Below, piece by piece: positions 10,286 to 20,800 of a stretch of DNA of 29,596 nucleotides. Position numbers and translations under genes: made by a program. The DNA lies in the NCBI GenBank assembly GCA_000310025.1, contig FN649733.1, forward strand, positions 2,718,915-2,748,510, in the 5' to 3' direction. Position 1 is the first letter of the stretch, and the number at the start of each line of letters is the position of its first letter. Source of the stretch: Ectocarpus siliculosus. Taxonomy: Eukaryota; Sar; Phaeophyceae; Ectocarpales; Ectocarpaceae. The notes under the pieces were generated by a model. It saw only the letters and a list, made by a program, of their open reading frames with translations, was not told the DNA's origin and did not search any database.

Positions 10286-13200
10286 CGCAAGCATTACATA
10301 GCTCGCATATCGTAAACGCGCCCCCCCTCTTGATCCTTGTCCAGGGGTACAGTACCACACCTGGTTGTTGCCCGCTCTAGGCAGCACCTTGGACGGACTG
10401 AGGGACATGTAAGTGCCCGCTCCGTAAATCTTGATCGGGTTCAACCTGGTTTGTCGTAGCACATGCTTCAGTTGCCGTTTCAGGCGTTGCTTCTTCAAGG
10501 TGGTCGTTGTTTGGAGCCATCCCAAGACCGAAGAGGTCCATGGAATATATGCGTACAAAAAAAAATCAAGAAATCATATCATGAGACGAGCTTTCTGCAA
10601 GACTGGGTCGGTCAAGCTGGTTGGTTGGTGGTGGTGATGTTGGTACTGTCGCTGTTTCCTTTGGGAGGTGGTGGTGATAGTGCCGTGTTCGCCCAATCAT
10701 CCACGAACTCGGGAAGGGGCGAGTTTCCATGCCACAGACGAGCCGACAAAATATTGGCTAATATGAAAAACAAAAACGGTCAAGAGAAAAACGTTCAAAT
10801 GCGGAGGCACTTCCTCTTCCTGTACGGCCGGTTGGTTCTAAGTGACCACCAATATTAGACGTACGGGGCCGAACATCTAGCGTAGGATACTGACGAGAAC
10901 AATGAGCCCATTCGCCGTCCCAACAACAACAACTATTCCCTGGTTGCTGGAGAGGGGGGAGGGGGGTGATTGGCAAACAACCTTCTTACTCTAAAGGGTC
11001 TCCTACTCGAGCCACCCATCCGTCCCCAACTACAAGAGCAATCGGTGGCCCCTTGCTGGGGTGGGCGGGCGTTTGCTTGGCACCAATTGGCACGCACAAA
11101 AACTCGCCTGCTTAACACGATCTCCCACTCGAACCACTCCCCCTCCCACTTGTCCTTCTCCTTGTCCTTCGTCCCCCCGGGCTCGACCCTCAAAAACCCC
11201 GGCACGAACACGTTCGGCCTACCACGAGACCCGCCCATTCCCCTGCACAAAGGGGGAGGGGAACAAAACGCCAGCGTTGGGAGGGGTGGGGGGAGGGGAC
11301 AGGCGAGAGCTCCCTGCTGTGCCATACCGCATGGTCTTTGATGTCACTGCTGCAACTATCTGTCCGCGGAAGGTAGTCCCTACACACAACTATGGGCCAC
11401 GCCCTTTGAAGTTTTTGTGCCGGTTCCTTTCTGCGCGAATCACTCCTTCCACCCTATCCCGAAGGACAGGGGGGCCGGCAGCACCCATGTCCGCACCCCT
11501 TGTACCATATAGAAACGCGGCCAGACACCTCAGGGCCGCAACCAAAGGCCACATTTTCTCGGTGCGGGATGCGCACTGACCGACCAATCACCAGCTGTCA
11601 CTGCGTGGAGAAACTTGGGACTTTGATGCCCGGGAACGACACATGCTATGGTTGGAAAGTGAAGCTCCTTGATACCAACGCTTACGCCCTTCCCACGTTG
11701 ATCACTCAAAATATTGAAACTATCGACTAACAACCGCTTTCGCACAGCTTGTGTGAACCGTCACCGATTCTACCGCCCCTGTTCCGATTAGTCGATCTCA
11801 GAAGTCAGCGTGTCTACGGGGGACTATTGATACTGCTGCTGTCGACGCAACCACCTCATCGCAACTACACCTTCTCTCACAATCTTTTTTCCAGGTTATC
11901 GCATTCCTCGCGGTACAGCAGGATGTGGTTGAGGGTAACGATCATGTCGTCCTCCACCTGCGACCGAAGAAACACATCAGGTACGGACGCGCGGCCCTCC
12001 GGGTCAGGAGTGTGGGTGACGGGCCTGGCCGTGAGGGGGTGAAACGAAACCAATTCCACCGAAGAGGGAGGAAGACGTGACGAGATATGTGTACCCTTGC
12101 TACCGAACTCATTTTCTTTGTTCAATGTTCAAACGAGGATGGTTCTGTTGTCTCACCCCCCGCCCGGCGGCGGGGCACAAGACGACGACAACGAAGAAGA
12201 AGACGAAGGGTGCCGAGAAGGGGGAAGGGGAATGAGATGGGCACTGGTTTGTTTCCGTCTAAACATGGAAAAGAATGGGCAGGCAAAGCTGATTCATCAG
12301 AAAACACACACACACACACACACACAGGAAATACCATGCAGTCATGTGTTGGGGACGGTGCTTGCGAAATGCCTCGCACATTTAGTGTAAGCAAAATACT
12401 TCAAGGGAGTGAAGGCGGTGGTGAGGAAGCAGTCCCCGCACTCTTAAGATAATGCTCACAAATCCACTCTGCTGTCGCTCCATGGGCGAAGCACACTTCC
12501 TCATGCTGCTTCCGTACAACCTGACGGACAACTGCAGGATATCCACCACCGCAATGTGCTCTATAAACGCAAACGCAAGTACGTCCCATCGGGCTCAAAA
12601 CGTCTTGTGGTCCTCACGTTTCACACATCGACGTGCGTGGAACGCCTCTCGCCGACTTACCTGCATGAAAACGTCGAAGTCTTCCACCCTTGGCTTCATG
12701 TAGATGCGATGCTGAACAGACAAGAAGACAAGACCAAAGGGGGATGCAAAAATCAGCTAAAGCGCGCAACAAATAAATACGCTCTTACGCGTACTCCTCC
12801 GTGTCTCAGCTGCCAAGTACCACTTTCCAAAATTAAATGCTGAGCGGATGAAGCCGGAGGCGGGACCGGCGACGGGCTGTTTTTGGGTAAAAACTTCGAT
12901 ACTCTGAAACCCTGAAACAACAGATCGAGCGGGTGTTATCTCGCGACAGAAGCCTGCCGTTGTGGTGGCAGATGAAAACCAACAACAACCAGCAAAAACG
13001 ATCAGACCTCGGCGATGCCGGGACAGCGGTGGATCGAACGAGAACCTTCACACCAAAAATTCGGCAAGGAGAGAGGTATGTATGTAAGTGGACCCAATTC
13101 AACAGGTAGGTATGATCGATGACACCGCAGGAGACACCCGGAGCGTGTTTGTTGGCGTCGATGCGAAAAGAAGCTACTTCCCTATTCCTGGCCGACGGTT

Positions 13201-16106
13201 TCAAACCGCCTACGCCGTGCATGGCAGTACTTGTAGGTGTCCGGTTGTTGGGGCGGTATAACTATTTAGTATTACGGACGAGAATTTTGAAACTATCCTT
13301 CAGATCAATGTACTCACGTCTGAGGCATAAAAAACATAATGCGGTGCCCCCCCTCCGTATGGCCGACTCATTTTCTGTCGGTTTCTCACTTCTCATGTCC
13401 GACTACATACCTCTGCAAGACAACAAGCATCCCCCCCCCCTTCCCACCGCGGATACAACGTCGTCGGTCACCTTGATCGCCAGGTTGTTCCGGACGGAGG
13501 GAGGGTGTTCCTCGGAAGAGTAAGGGACGAGTTCGCCGGTCCTCTGGCAGAAGAGGCGGTCTCGAATCAGGTCGGCGACCTCAGAGGTGTCCCAGGCGGC
13601 GATCAAGTGGACATGGGGTGAGAATCCCCCCTGTTTTGGTCGTGATGCAGGGGGGGGGGGTGTACTCATAGTCGTGCATGCCGTAGTCGTTAGACCATTG
13701 ACCTCGCATCCCTACAAAGCCGGGACGGAGCACGCCGGGTTCTCACCGGACCAGGCTCTCACATCACCAAGCGCGAAGCGCCGTGAGGTATTCGGCGAGT
13801 CGCATGAAGGGTGAGCTGCATCCTGCTAAGGGTATTCGGCATCTTGTGCTTACTTCCTTGCGTACGGATGACAGCTGCGTATGACTTCATTTATTTTCTG
13901 GTGCTTTCACTTCCAGAGACAGTTGTAAGCACTGTGTAACTGCCTCGAGGATGCTTGACCATTTATGCAGGGGGGGGGGGTAACAAGCGTGACGGGGTGC
14001 AGAAAGAAACGGCCGGGGGTTGAGAAGAAACACGCGCGCGACGGGGTGTGCGTGGTGTCTCATGCCTTTTGTATACAAGATAGGAGGGAACACGGAAAAG
14101 AAGGCGCAGCACACACAAAAATAGTGATGCCTTGCTATCGAACGGCGTGTACCCGTACCCGCCTCCTTAATCATCTATCTGCCTGTCGAGCTTCTCTGAC
14201 TTGTCCTTGTGTGCCAAGGGCCATGCCCAGCTCCTGCCTACACTTCTGTCATGTTCGAAGAAATGTCCTTGATCTAACCAGACCACCACGGCCAAGACGC
14301 CAGAAAAAAACATCCCCCGAACTTGTTCCGGGAAACAAAGAAAATCTGCTCCCGTTATGTACGCCATACGAAGACCTCGCGCACCTCGCAGGCCTCCTTC
14401 ATCTCGTCCATCATCATGAGGATGTAGTCCAGCTTGTCCACCTTGCCGTCGTAGCCTAGCCCCAGCCTCTTCCGTCGGTCGTACGACGAGATCACGTACA
14501 GGATGCGCCCCGACTCGCCCCCCGTCGCCCCTGCTGCTTCCTCTGGCCCCTTACCGTAGGACCACTTGTAAACGAGCTCTCTCCTCCGCGTCGGCTCGAT
14601 CGGGGGGACGTAAGTCCCGCGCCAAAGCTCCGCCCCGCGTTTCAATCGCCAGGCGCGCTCCGTCGCCGCCACTGACGACTGCTGTGCCCGCTCCTCCCCG
14701 GCGCCTGCCGTTCTCCTCTTCGTCGTGGTCCTTCGGGGTGTCCGTGCTGCTCGGTCGTCTTCGCGGAGCCCCCCGCTCGCCGACCTCGTCGAGTCGGCCT
14801 CCGAAACGGCTGCCCGTTTCTTCTTCCCCTCCGGCGGGAGAGTCGCCGCTTCTGTCGGCGCCGTTTGCGCCCCCTCCCCGCCCGCCTCGGGCGCCGCCCC
14901 CTGTCGCTTCAGACCCCTCCTCAAGCGTGGTCGCCTTGTTCCCGTCTCTGCACCGCCGCCAGCCGCGGTAGCGGTGGCAGAGGCGGCAACGACAGCGCGG
15001 GAAAAAAACACCTCGGCGTCACCCCTACCCTCCAGCCCCCGCCCCCCCGCGGAGGCCGGGGCTTCGCCTACCCTCGTCGAACCCTCGGAGTCCACAGCCA
15101 CGGGGCTCCCTCCCTCGCCCTCTCCTGCTTCGCCCGCCACTCCTGCTTCTTCGGTTACACCGTCCGTCTTGCCCTGGGCTGCGTTGGCGTCCCCTATTCC
15201 CCCCTCGACACGGCCACCACTACGTGTGTCTACGCTGGCTACCCCTTCGCTGGACCGCATCTCTTCCGCCCGTTGCAGGAGCCACGCTTGGTGCCCGCGC
15301 TGAATTTTGCCGTAGTGCGGCGAGCGCCAGCCACTGTCGTCTCGAACACCCGCCCAGCCGACTGTGAGAGGTGGCGTTCATGCATCCGGTTTGGTAAGTT
15401 TAAGTCTTGTCGTACTTATTTGTTAGTGAGCTACTTCAGCATATTGGCTTGTTAAACAAGATGCGGAGTAACACTACCCGAATTCCGCGCGTAATTTAGT
15501 ATGGCCTGTTCATTCACCGCAAACGCCCCGTTTGACTGTTGCGAAACGTTTGGGGAATGCAATCGTCCATGTCTGTCGACGTTTTTCGTTCCAGTTTCGG
15601 CTTATTTCGAAATGGAACAAATTATTGAACGTGGTTTTATAGCACGAATCCGAGGGCCAAACACACGTTATTTCGTTATTTCTGCATGGGCCATTGACAG
15701 CACAGCCGGACCTCTAGCTGAAATCACCGATCCAGGGTGCAATCCAAGCGTGCATGCGCTGTGCTACGGAGGAGTGTCCCACCCCTTCCTGTTCCCATAT
15801 TTCCCTAGTGCGGGCCCCCCGCGCAGTTAGTTTCTCACCCTTGGATCGACCCTGGTTCGGTAGCCGCACTCCAGGCCTCAACCCGACCTCGCGTCCCCAC
15901 GATTCCGGCCATGCCTGCCCCGCCTCTCCTCTTCCGCCAACAGCAGCAGCCCGGCTTTCCTGGAGAGGTCGGTGGCCACCGCTGCTGTCTTGGACCATGG
16001 GCAGGAGCGCCCGATTGCGAGGGTTGAGGGCGGTCAGGCCGAGGCCGACCAGCAGCAGCGATGCCGTCGCGGCGACGGCGGCTTGATTCGAACGTCTCCT
16101 CGCCAT
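9700..16106 (-). CDS. Putative type II membrane glycosyltransferase, 696 residues, 8 exons
   Basis: Exons on the minus strand: 16106-15839, 15361-14385, 13630-13472, 12711-12661, 11957-11881, 11242-11119, 10492-10361, 10002-9700; every junction agrees in phase. The start MARRRSNQ is followed by a hydrophobic segment (residues about 9-27) and a luminal stem, the layout of a Golgi type II protein. Residues about 100-320 are low-complexity (A, G, E, T). The catalytic-looking part begins with RILYVISSYDR (a first beta strand) and KVDKLDYILMMMDEM. It continues with HPPSVRNNLAIKHR and then DFDVFMQ joined across an intron to VEDDMIVTLNHILLY. Hydrophobic strand plus EDDM (residues 487-490) is the expected DXD-type metal/nucleotide-sugar site of GT-A enzymes. 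Later segments include VFVPGFLRVE, IKIYGAGTYMSLS and GMWMATREQL. The CAZy family is not recognised and the sugar is unknown. Weakest points are the exon 6 donor (ATC|GTGTTA) and the exon 7 start. Confidence 0.75.
10245..10286. repeat. (CAA)n microsatellite
   Basis: This is an uninterrupted run of CAA/AAC triplets within intron 7 of the glycosyltransferase-like gene. The flanking sequence does not resemble the body of the CAA-tailed elements elsewhere in the window, so it is treated as a simple repeat. It creates spurious poly-Asn and poly-Leu frames. Confidence 0.9.
12304..12326. repeat. (AC)n microsatellite
   Basis: About eleven AC dinucleotides lie in the intron between exons 4 and 5 of the glycosyltransferase-like gene. 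Confidence 0.9.
13645..13980 (-). mobile_element. R1 element, short copy, with 16-bp target duplication
   Basis: The element is 13661-13964 (304 bp). It is flanked on both sides by the same 16 bases, ATGCA followed by eleven G (13645-13660 and 13965-13980), each followed by T. It matches 19323-19626 with about four differences, so it is young. It lies in intron 2 of the glycosyltransferase-like gene, with only 14 bases between the inner target duplication and exon 3. No protein is encoded. Confidence 0.85.
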
Positions 16107-17858
16107 CTTGGAGTCTGGCGGGGGGATGGCGGGGTTGGCCGTCTCTGGTAGTGGGTAACACAAAACCGTGGTTGAAGTAAAAGACTGCGTTGTAAACCCC
16201 TGGAGCAATCCAAAGTGGTGCAGAACTCGCCCGCACTTGAGAACTCAATGGAGTAAAGAAATTGAGCCTCAAGAAAATTCAAATTTAAGACATTGAGCAC
16301 AACTTGTGAGCTAGGTAACAACCCCTGCACTAAAACCTTACCGACCCCTCACATTTACGACAGATGGAACTTCATACCTTTTCTCTGCCTATGGACGTGT
16401 AGCAGATCAACTAGACTAGTTCTCATCGTATGGAAGGAACTACAGTATTCACCACGCTGTGACAACGGAACATTTAATAACAGTTATCCGTTGAGAGGGT
16501 CACCACACACACGCTGCCACAAAACCGTACTAAGTACAAAGCGCACCTCTCCTTCGTGTATGCCGAGAACTGTACCTACAAGATGTTTGTTTTGTACAAT
16601 AGACAAGTTGGTGCCCAAGAGAGATTCGCGAGGAAGGCACGTAAGCCACTCGGGTGAAGAAAATTCCAGCGGCCACGACAGACCGCCGACAAGGCATATA
16701 TTGTTCTTGGAGACAAGTTGGTGCCCAAAGCAAGAGAGATTCGCGAAGAAGGCACGTTAGCCACTCGGGTGAAGACTTTTCCAGCGGCCACGGTAGAACA
16801 AGGCATCATGATGTTGCATGTACACAGAGTGAGAGGGGATAACCCGGCTTGAAAATTGGTGAGGGTATGGAGTTGCAGATAACGATGTTATGCCAGTACA
16901 CCTGTGCACATGCTCACCGATTGCTCCGAACATGCACGTTAGTGACGCGACCCACATGAATGCAGGAGGCAAACCACGCAACACACGGAGGTTACAAGGG
17001 ACAGAGATTGGTGTCGGGGTAAATGCGCAGTCTTGAGTTCAGGAACCAAACCGTCTAGCGGTGTAGCAGTATGCACACCTAAATTATCCAGGACTACTTG
17101 TTGGAGGACCAGCAAGTGCCACCAGTTACTTGGCATTTTCGCATTCTCCAACCCTTAGGTGCCTGACTTCTTTTCCGTCTGCGGAACCTGCTCACAGCGG
17201 ACAAGCAAGAAGTGTCTCAAGACAAAGATGTGCCGCTTGTCTCGAGCGTACGGCAAGCATGGGGCCCACACACACCTACCAGTCTACGCCGCCGGGGAAG
17301 CTATCCAACATCCCCTCGCCTCTTCTCCTCTTCCTGTCTTGCTGCAGCCCCTTCTCTCGCCGCTGCGCTCTACGCTCAGCACTAGACGGTCCGCATGCGG
17401 ACCCGCACAGCGAATGGTCGCTTGGCCCCGGGTCTCGGGCTTCCAAAGTCGTCGGATGGTCCGATGCCCCACCGCGAAGTTCTCATTTTTGAATGTGGTT
17501 CTGAAAGCGTGTTGTTCCTTTTCGGCTTGAAACGGCTGAACGACGAAACGACGCCTCGACGAGACCGCCATTTGTACGCTGTCCTTTTTGGCACCATCGT
17601 GGGAATCGTCCGCTACCAAATCACGTAAATTGCCGAGTCTATGGCTCAAGGGAGCGCATACAGTTCTGTGAGACGCAATTGTTGTAAAAACAGAATAGTT
17701 GTTCAGGAACCTGGTCGATTTTTGCACAGCAAGACAGATGCGGAGGAGATAGACGGGTGCTTTGTCGTACTGCAATGATTGCACACCCACGCTGAAAGCT
17801 CGATTGCGTACTAAGAGCAGGGAAAAGAAAATCGGCAACAGACCCGTGCCAAGACAGC
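16107..17858. other. Divergent intergenic region
   Basis: It separates the starts of the minus-strand glycosyltransferase-like gene and the plus-strand membrane-protein gene, so both promoters should lie here. No TATA box stands out. It contains a tandem duplication (16601-16806) and minus-strand fragments that may be a transposase relic (16939-17877). Confidence 0.4.
16601..16806. repeat. Diverged tandem duplication, unit about 100 bp
   Basis: Unit 1 (16601-16710) and unit 2 (16711-16806) both begin AGACAAGTTGGTGCCCAA. They share GAGAGATTCGCG, CCACTCGGGTGAAGA, TTCCAGCGGCCACG and ACAAGGCAT in the same order. A partial third unit may precede them from about 16577. The units differ by small indels, so they are not a coding repeat. 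Confidence 0.85.
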
Positions 17859-17877
17859 ATGCCCGGAAGACGCTCAT
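16939..17877 (-). pseudogene. Possible DDE transposase relic
   Basis: A minus-strand frame of 197 codons (17284-17877) ends with a helix-turn-helix-like stretch NENFAVGHRTIRRLWK, similar in style to the DNA-binding region of Tc1/mariner transposases. Further on the same strand (16939-17151), QQVVLDNLGVHTA recalls the second catalytic Asp motif of that superfamily (QxDNAxxHxA). The parts are not in one frame and no terminal inverted repeats were found. Chance resemblance cannot be excluded, and the frame overlaps the start of the plus-strand gene. Confidence 0.25.
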
Positions 17878-20800
17878 CCGCCGGCCGAGCTCGCGGCGCG
17901 CGCCGACAGAGCGCGTCCCAGATCCAATGGCGCCAAGCGTCCGCGACTCAAGTTGCGGAGACGGGAGGGCTTGAAGTATCGGGGGGCAACGGCTATATCG
18001 ACCCGCTTAAGGCTATCGACAAACTCAAGAAACACGGGAAGGGACTGTGGGGGATGCAGGCTGTCGTCGCGTTTGGAATGTCTGCGATCGCCGTCATTAC
18101 TGGTGAGAGAGAAAAGTATCGCTTGAAGTGCGCTCACGACGGCGCCGTCTTCGCACGGTCAGCGTGCTTTTCTGCCAAGCCAACACAACTTGTGAACCTT
18201 GTGAAGCTGTACTCAAAAAAGTCCCACCTTTTGCGAGTTGTACGTGGTTACATACTGCTGTAGGCACATAAGAAATTAAGTCGGAGATGAGTTTGAAGCT
18301 GTACTTTGCTTTTGGCGCTAATAAGATGGTCGGCACAACTAAAACATGTAGCGAGCTACATACATGTGGTCTAGTCTACACGGCAACATTTCTCGGTCGA
18401 GGCGGTGTTCGTTAGGGGCTTGCTTACTAACCTTGGCAACTGTTAGCGACATCGTTCATGTTTTCAATACAGACGTCAGGTACGGCATCACGTACTGGTA
18501 CACCAACACGGCGGGTGGAGGAAAGCTACGTGAGATGCAGTACGTCTGGGCGTTCTTCAATACCATGTGCGCCATGTGCGGCGTTTGGGTATACCTGCTC
18601 TGGAACGAGGCCGTTGTTGGCGTCCACCGAGATCGAAGAGTTTTCAGACAGAAGGTGATTTTTCCTTACCTTCCATCAAGCTTGGAAATGCGTTTTCGTT
18701 TTCATTCTCATGCTACGAAATACTTCTATCCAAACACCAGGCTATGCATATAGTCTAAGAACGCATAGAAAATCCCTCGCGTGTGAAGCTGTCCAAATAT
18801 TTTTACCATTCTAGTTGAGTTATGTAGTTCTTTAGAGTTGCAGTCATCTCGGGGTCATCAAGCAATCATGCGGGGTAAAAGCGTACTCAAGCTTTGCACG
18901 TATCGTGCGTGATCTTGCGAGTAAACGCACTTATCGGAGGTTACGCACCCATCCGAGTAATCGAATGGGATTAGGCAAAGAAGAAGCAAGAACGGCGTGA
19001 TGTATTTCGATTCTACACAGGTATCGGTGTAATCGCACCTAGTCACGCTTAGGGAGTATGAATGCCTGCTACTGCCGCAAGTGGCTGCGTACCACTTTTG
19101 AAGCTATAACGGGTACTCGATAACATTTGCGTTTAGGTTGTGGCCGTGTTTTGTTACGGATCATATACCGTAGATCTTCTGGTACGGCTGGCACCAGTAA
19201 AGTCGCTGTAGTAGTATTCAGAATCGTACCTATGGGGATGATCCCACCAGGATTCCGTGCATTTTCTCACCACTGGGGGGGTGCTCGCCCCCTTCGGGGT
19301 TATGGCACGGGGGGGGGGGGGGTGTACTCATAGTCGTGCATGCCGTAGTCGTTAGACCATTGACCTCGCATCCCTACAAAGCCGGGACGGAGCACGCCGG
19401 GTTCTCACCGGACCAGGCTCTCACATCACCAAGCGCGAAGCGCCGTGAGGTATTTGGCGAGTCGCATGAAGGGTGAGCTGCATCCTGCTAAGGGTGTTCG
19501 GCATCTTGTGCTTACTTCCTTGCGTACGGATGACAGCTGCGTATGACTTAATTTATTTTCTGGTGCTTTCACTTCCAGAGACAGTTGTAAGCACTGTGTA
19601 ACTGCCTCGAGGAAGCTTGACCATTTTAACACAACGTGGTGCGATCATCCCCCTTGCGCGGAGTGAGGGTTCTCGACCCCGCACAACATGATCTACTCGA
19701 CCACCATTATGGTCACCGCCAAAAAAAAAAACGAGGTAAAAAAAAAAACGGTAACCTGGTTGTCGAGTTCACGAAGTGAATTGGCTTGTTTTACAACGTC
19801 GTTGCCAAGCGACGAAAACCCAATCCCGATGGCAAACACCGAGTGGGGGGCTTGTTTTACAACGTCGTTGCCAAGCGACGAAAACCCAAACCCCGATGGC
19901 AAACACCGGGGGGGGCGGCTTGTTTTACAACGTCGTTGCCAAGCGACGAAAACCCAACCCCGATGGCAAACACCGAGGGGGGGGGTTATGGCACGGGGGT
20001 GTGATAAAAAAGACGAAAAACATAAAAATATACATTATTATAAAAACGATCGCACCCGGTTCGTTCACTCGCAATATCCCGGTGTTCTCCCAGAACCAAC
20101 GGCAGACAACAAGCTTGTTTGACCGTTTAGGAAACAGGACAACATATCTATCTGGCAGGTTGTTCGATATAATTATATCGCGAACGAATATCGAACGAGT
20201 TGGTTCGGAGTAAGTTCGGCTTGTTTCTCCAATTCTCAGGGTAATATGCGCTGGAGAACTCTAGCACTGAACTCGAAGAAATAGTTAATATTCCCACAGA
20301 GCACTGTAGTACATGCGAAACGACTTCATTCTTATACCCTATGAGCACGAGCGCAGTGCTTGTGCCGACTTGTTTGGTTAACACGATTCAGAGACACGTC
20401 ATTCAGAAGTACAAGCTGTAGATGACAGCTTGATCCTACAAGTAGGGAGATGACAAAGGCGCGGGTCACTTGATGCTCTCGATCCACGATTGTGTTGAAA
20501 AGGGATGTTGTCGTGTCAAGATGTATTCTCAACCTCTTAGTTAGGGGACACGCAGATAGTCCTGATGTGAGATACTACCTTAGAAGTATACCTTCCTGTC
20601 ATCCCACACCCTACTCTCTATAAAGTACACCAACTACGGTAACAGCGACACTCCATAACAAAGTGCTGTGCTTCATATACAACGCGCAAACCTGACTTCC
20701 GTGGTGACCAATATGTATGTGCTATTTTTGGGAAGAACGTGGATGCATTCCTTTCTTGAAGGCTGGACGTCGCTTGTTGAATCCTAAAACACTAAACCTC

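Noticed and set aside
10073-10300. Long frames encoding poly-Leu/Val or poly-Asn
   Set aside because: They are produced by the CAA microsatellite at 10245-10286 and neighbouring simple sequence within an intron.
12445-12560. Minus-strand exon candidate (HIAVVDILQLSVRLYGSS) between exons 4 and 5 of the glycosyltransferase-like gene
   Set aside because: It can be joined in phase 0 to exon 4, but doing so would split the natural join DVFMQ to VEDDM, and no good donor follows it. Treated as intron.
14725-15303. 192-codon plus-strand frame rich in Pro, Ser and Ala
   Set aside because: It is the shadow of the low-complexity part of exon 2 of the minus-strand glycosyltransferase-like gene.
19790-19825. 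Resemblance to a lacZ-alpha vector sequence (TTTTACAACGTCGT...AAAACCC)
   Set aside because: The middle differs, and the sequence recurs three times in a native tandem repeat. Chance similarity, not vector contamination.
19783-19983. CRISPR-like array
   Set aside because: The three repeats are directly contiguous with no unique spacers, and the context is a eukaryotic intron. It is a minisatellite.
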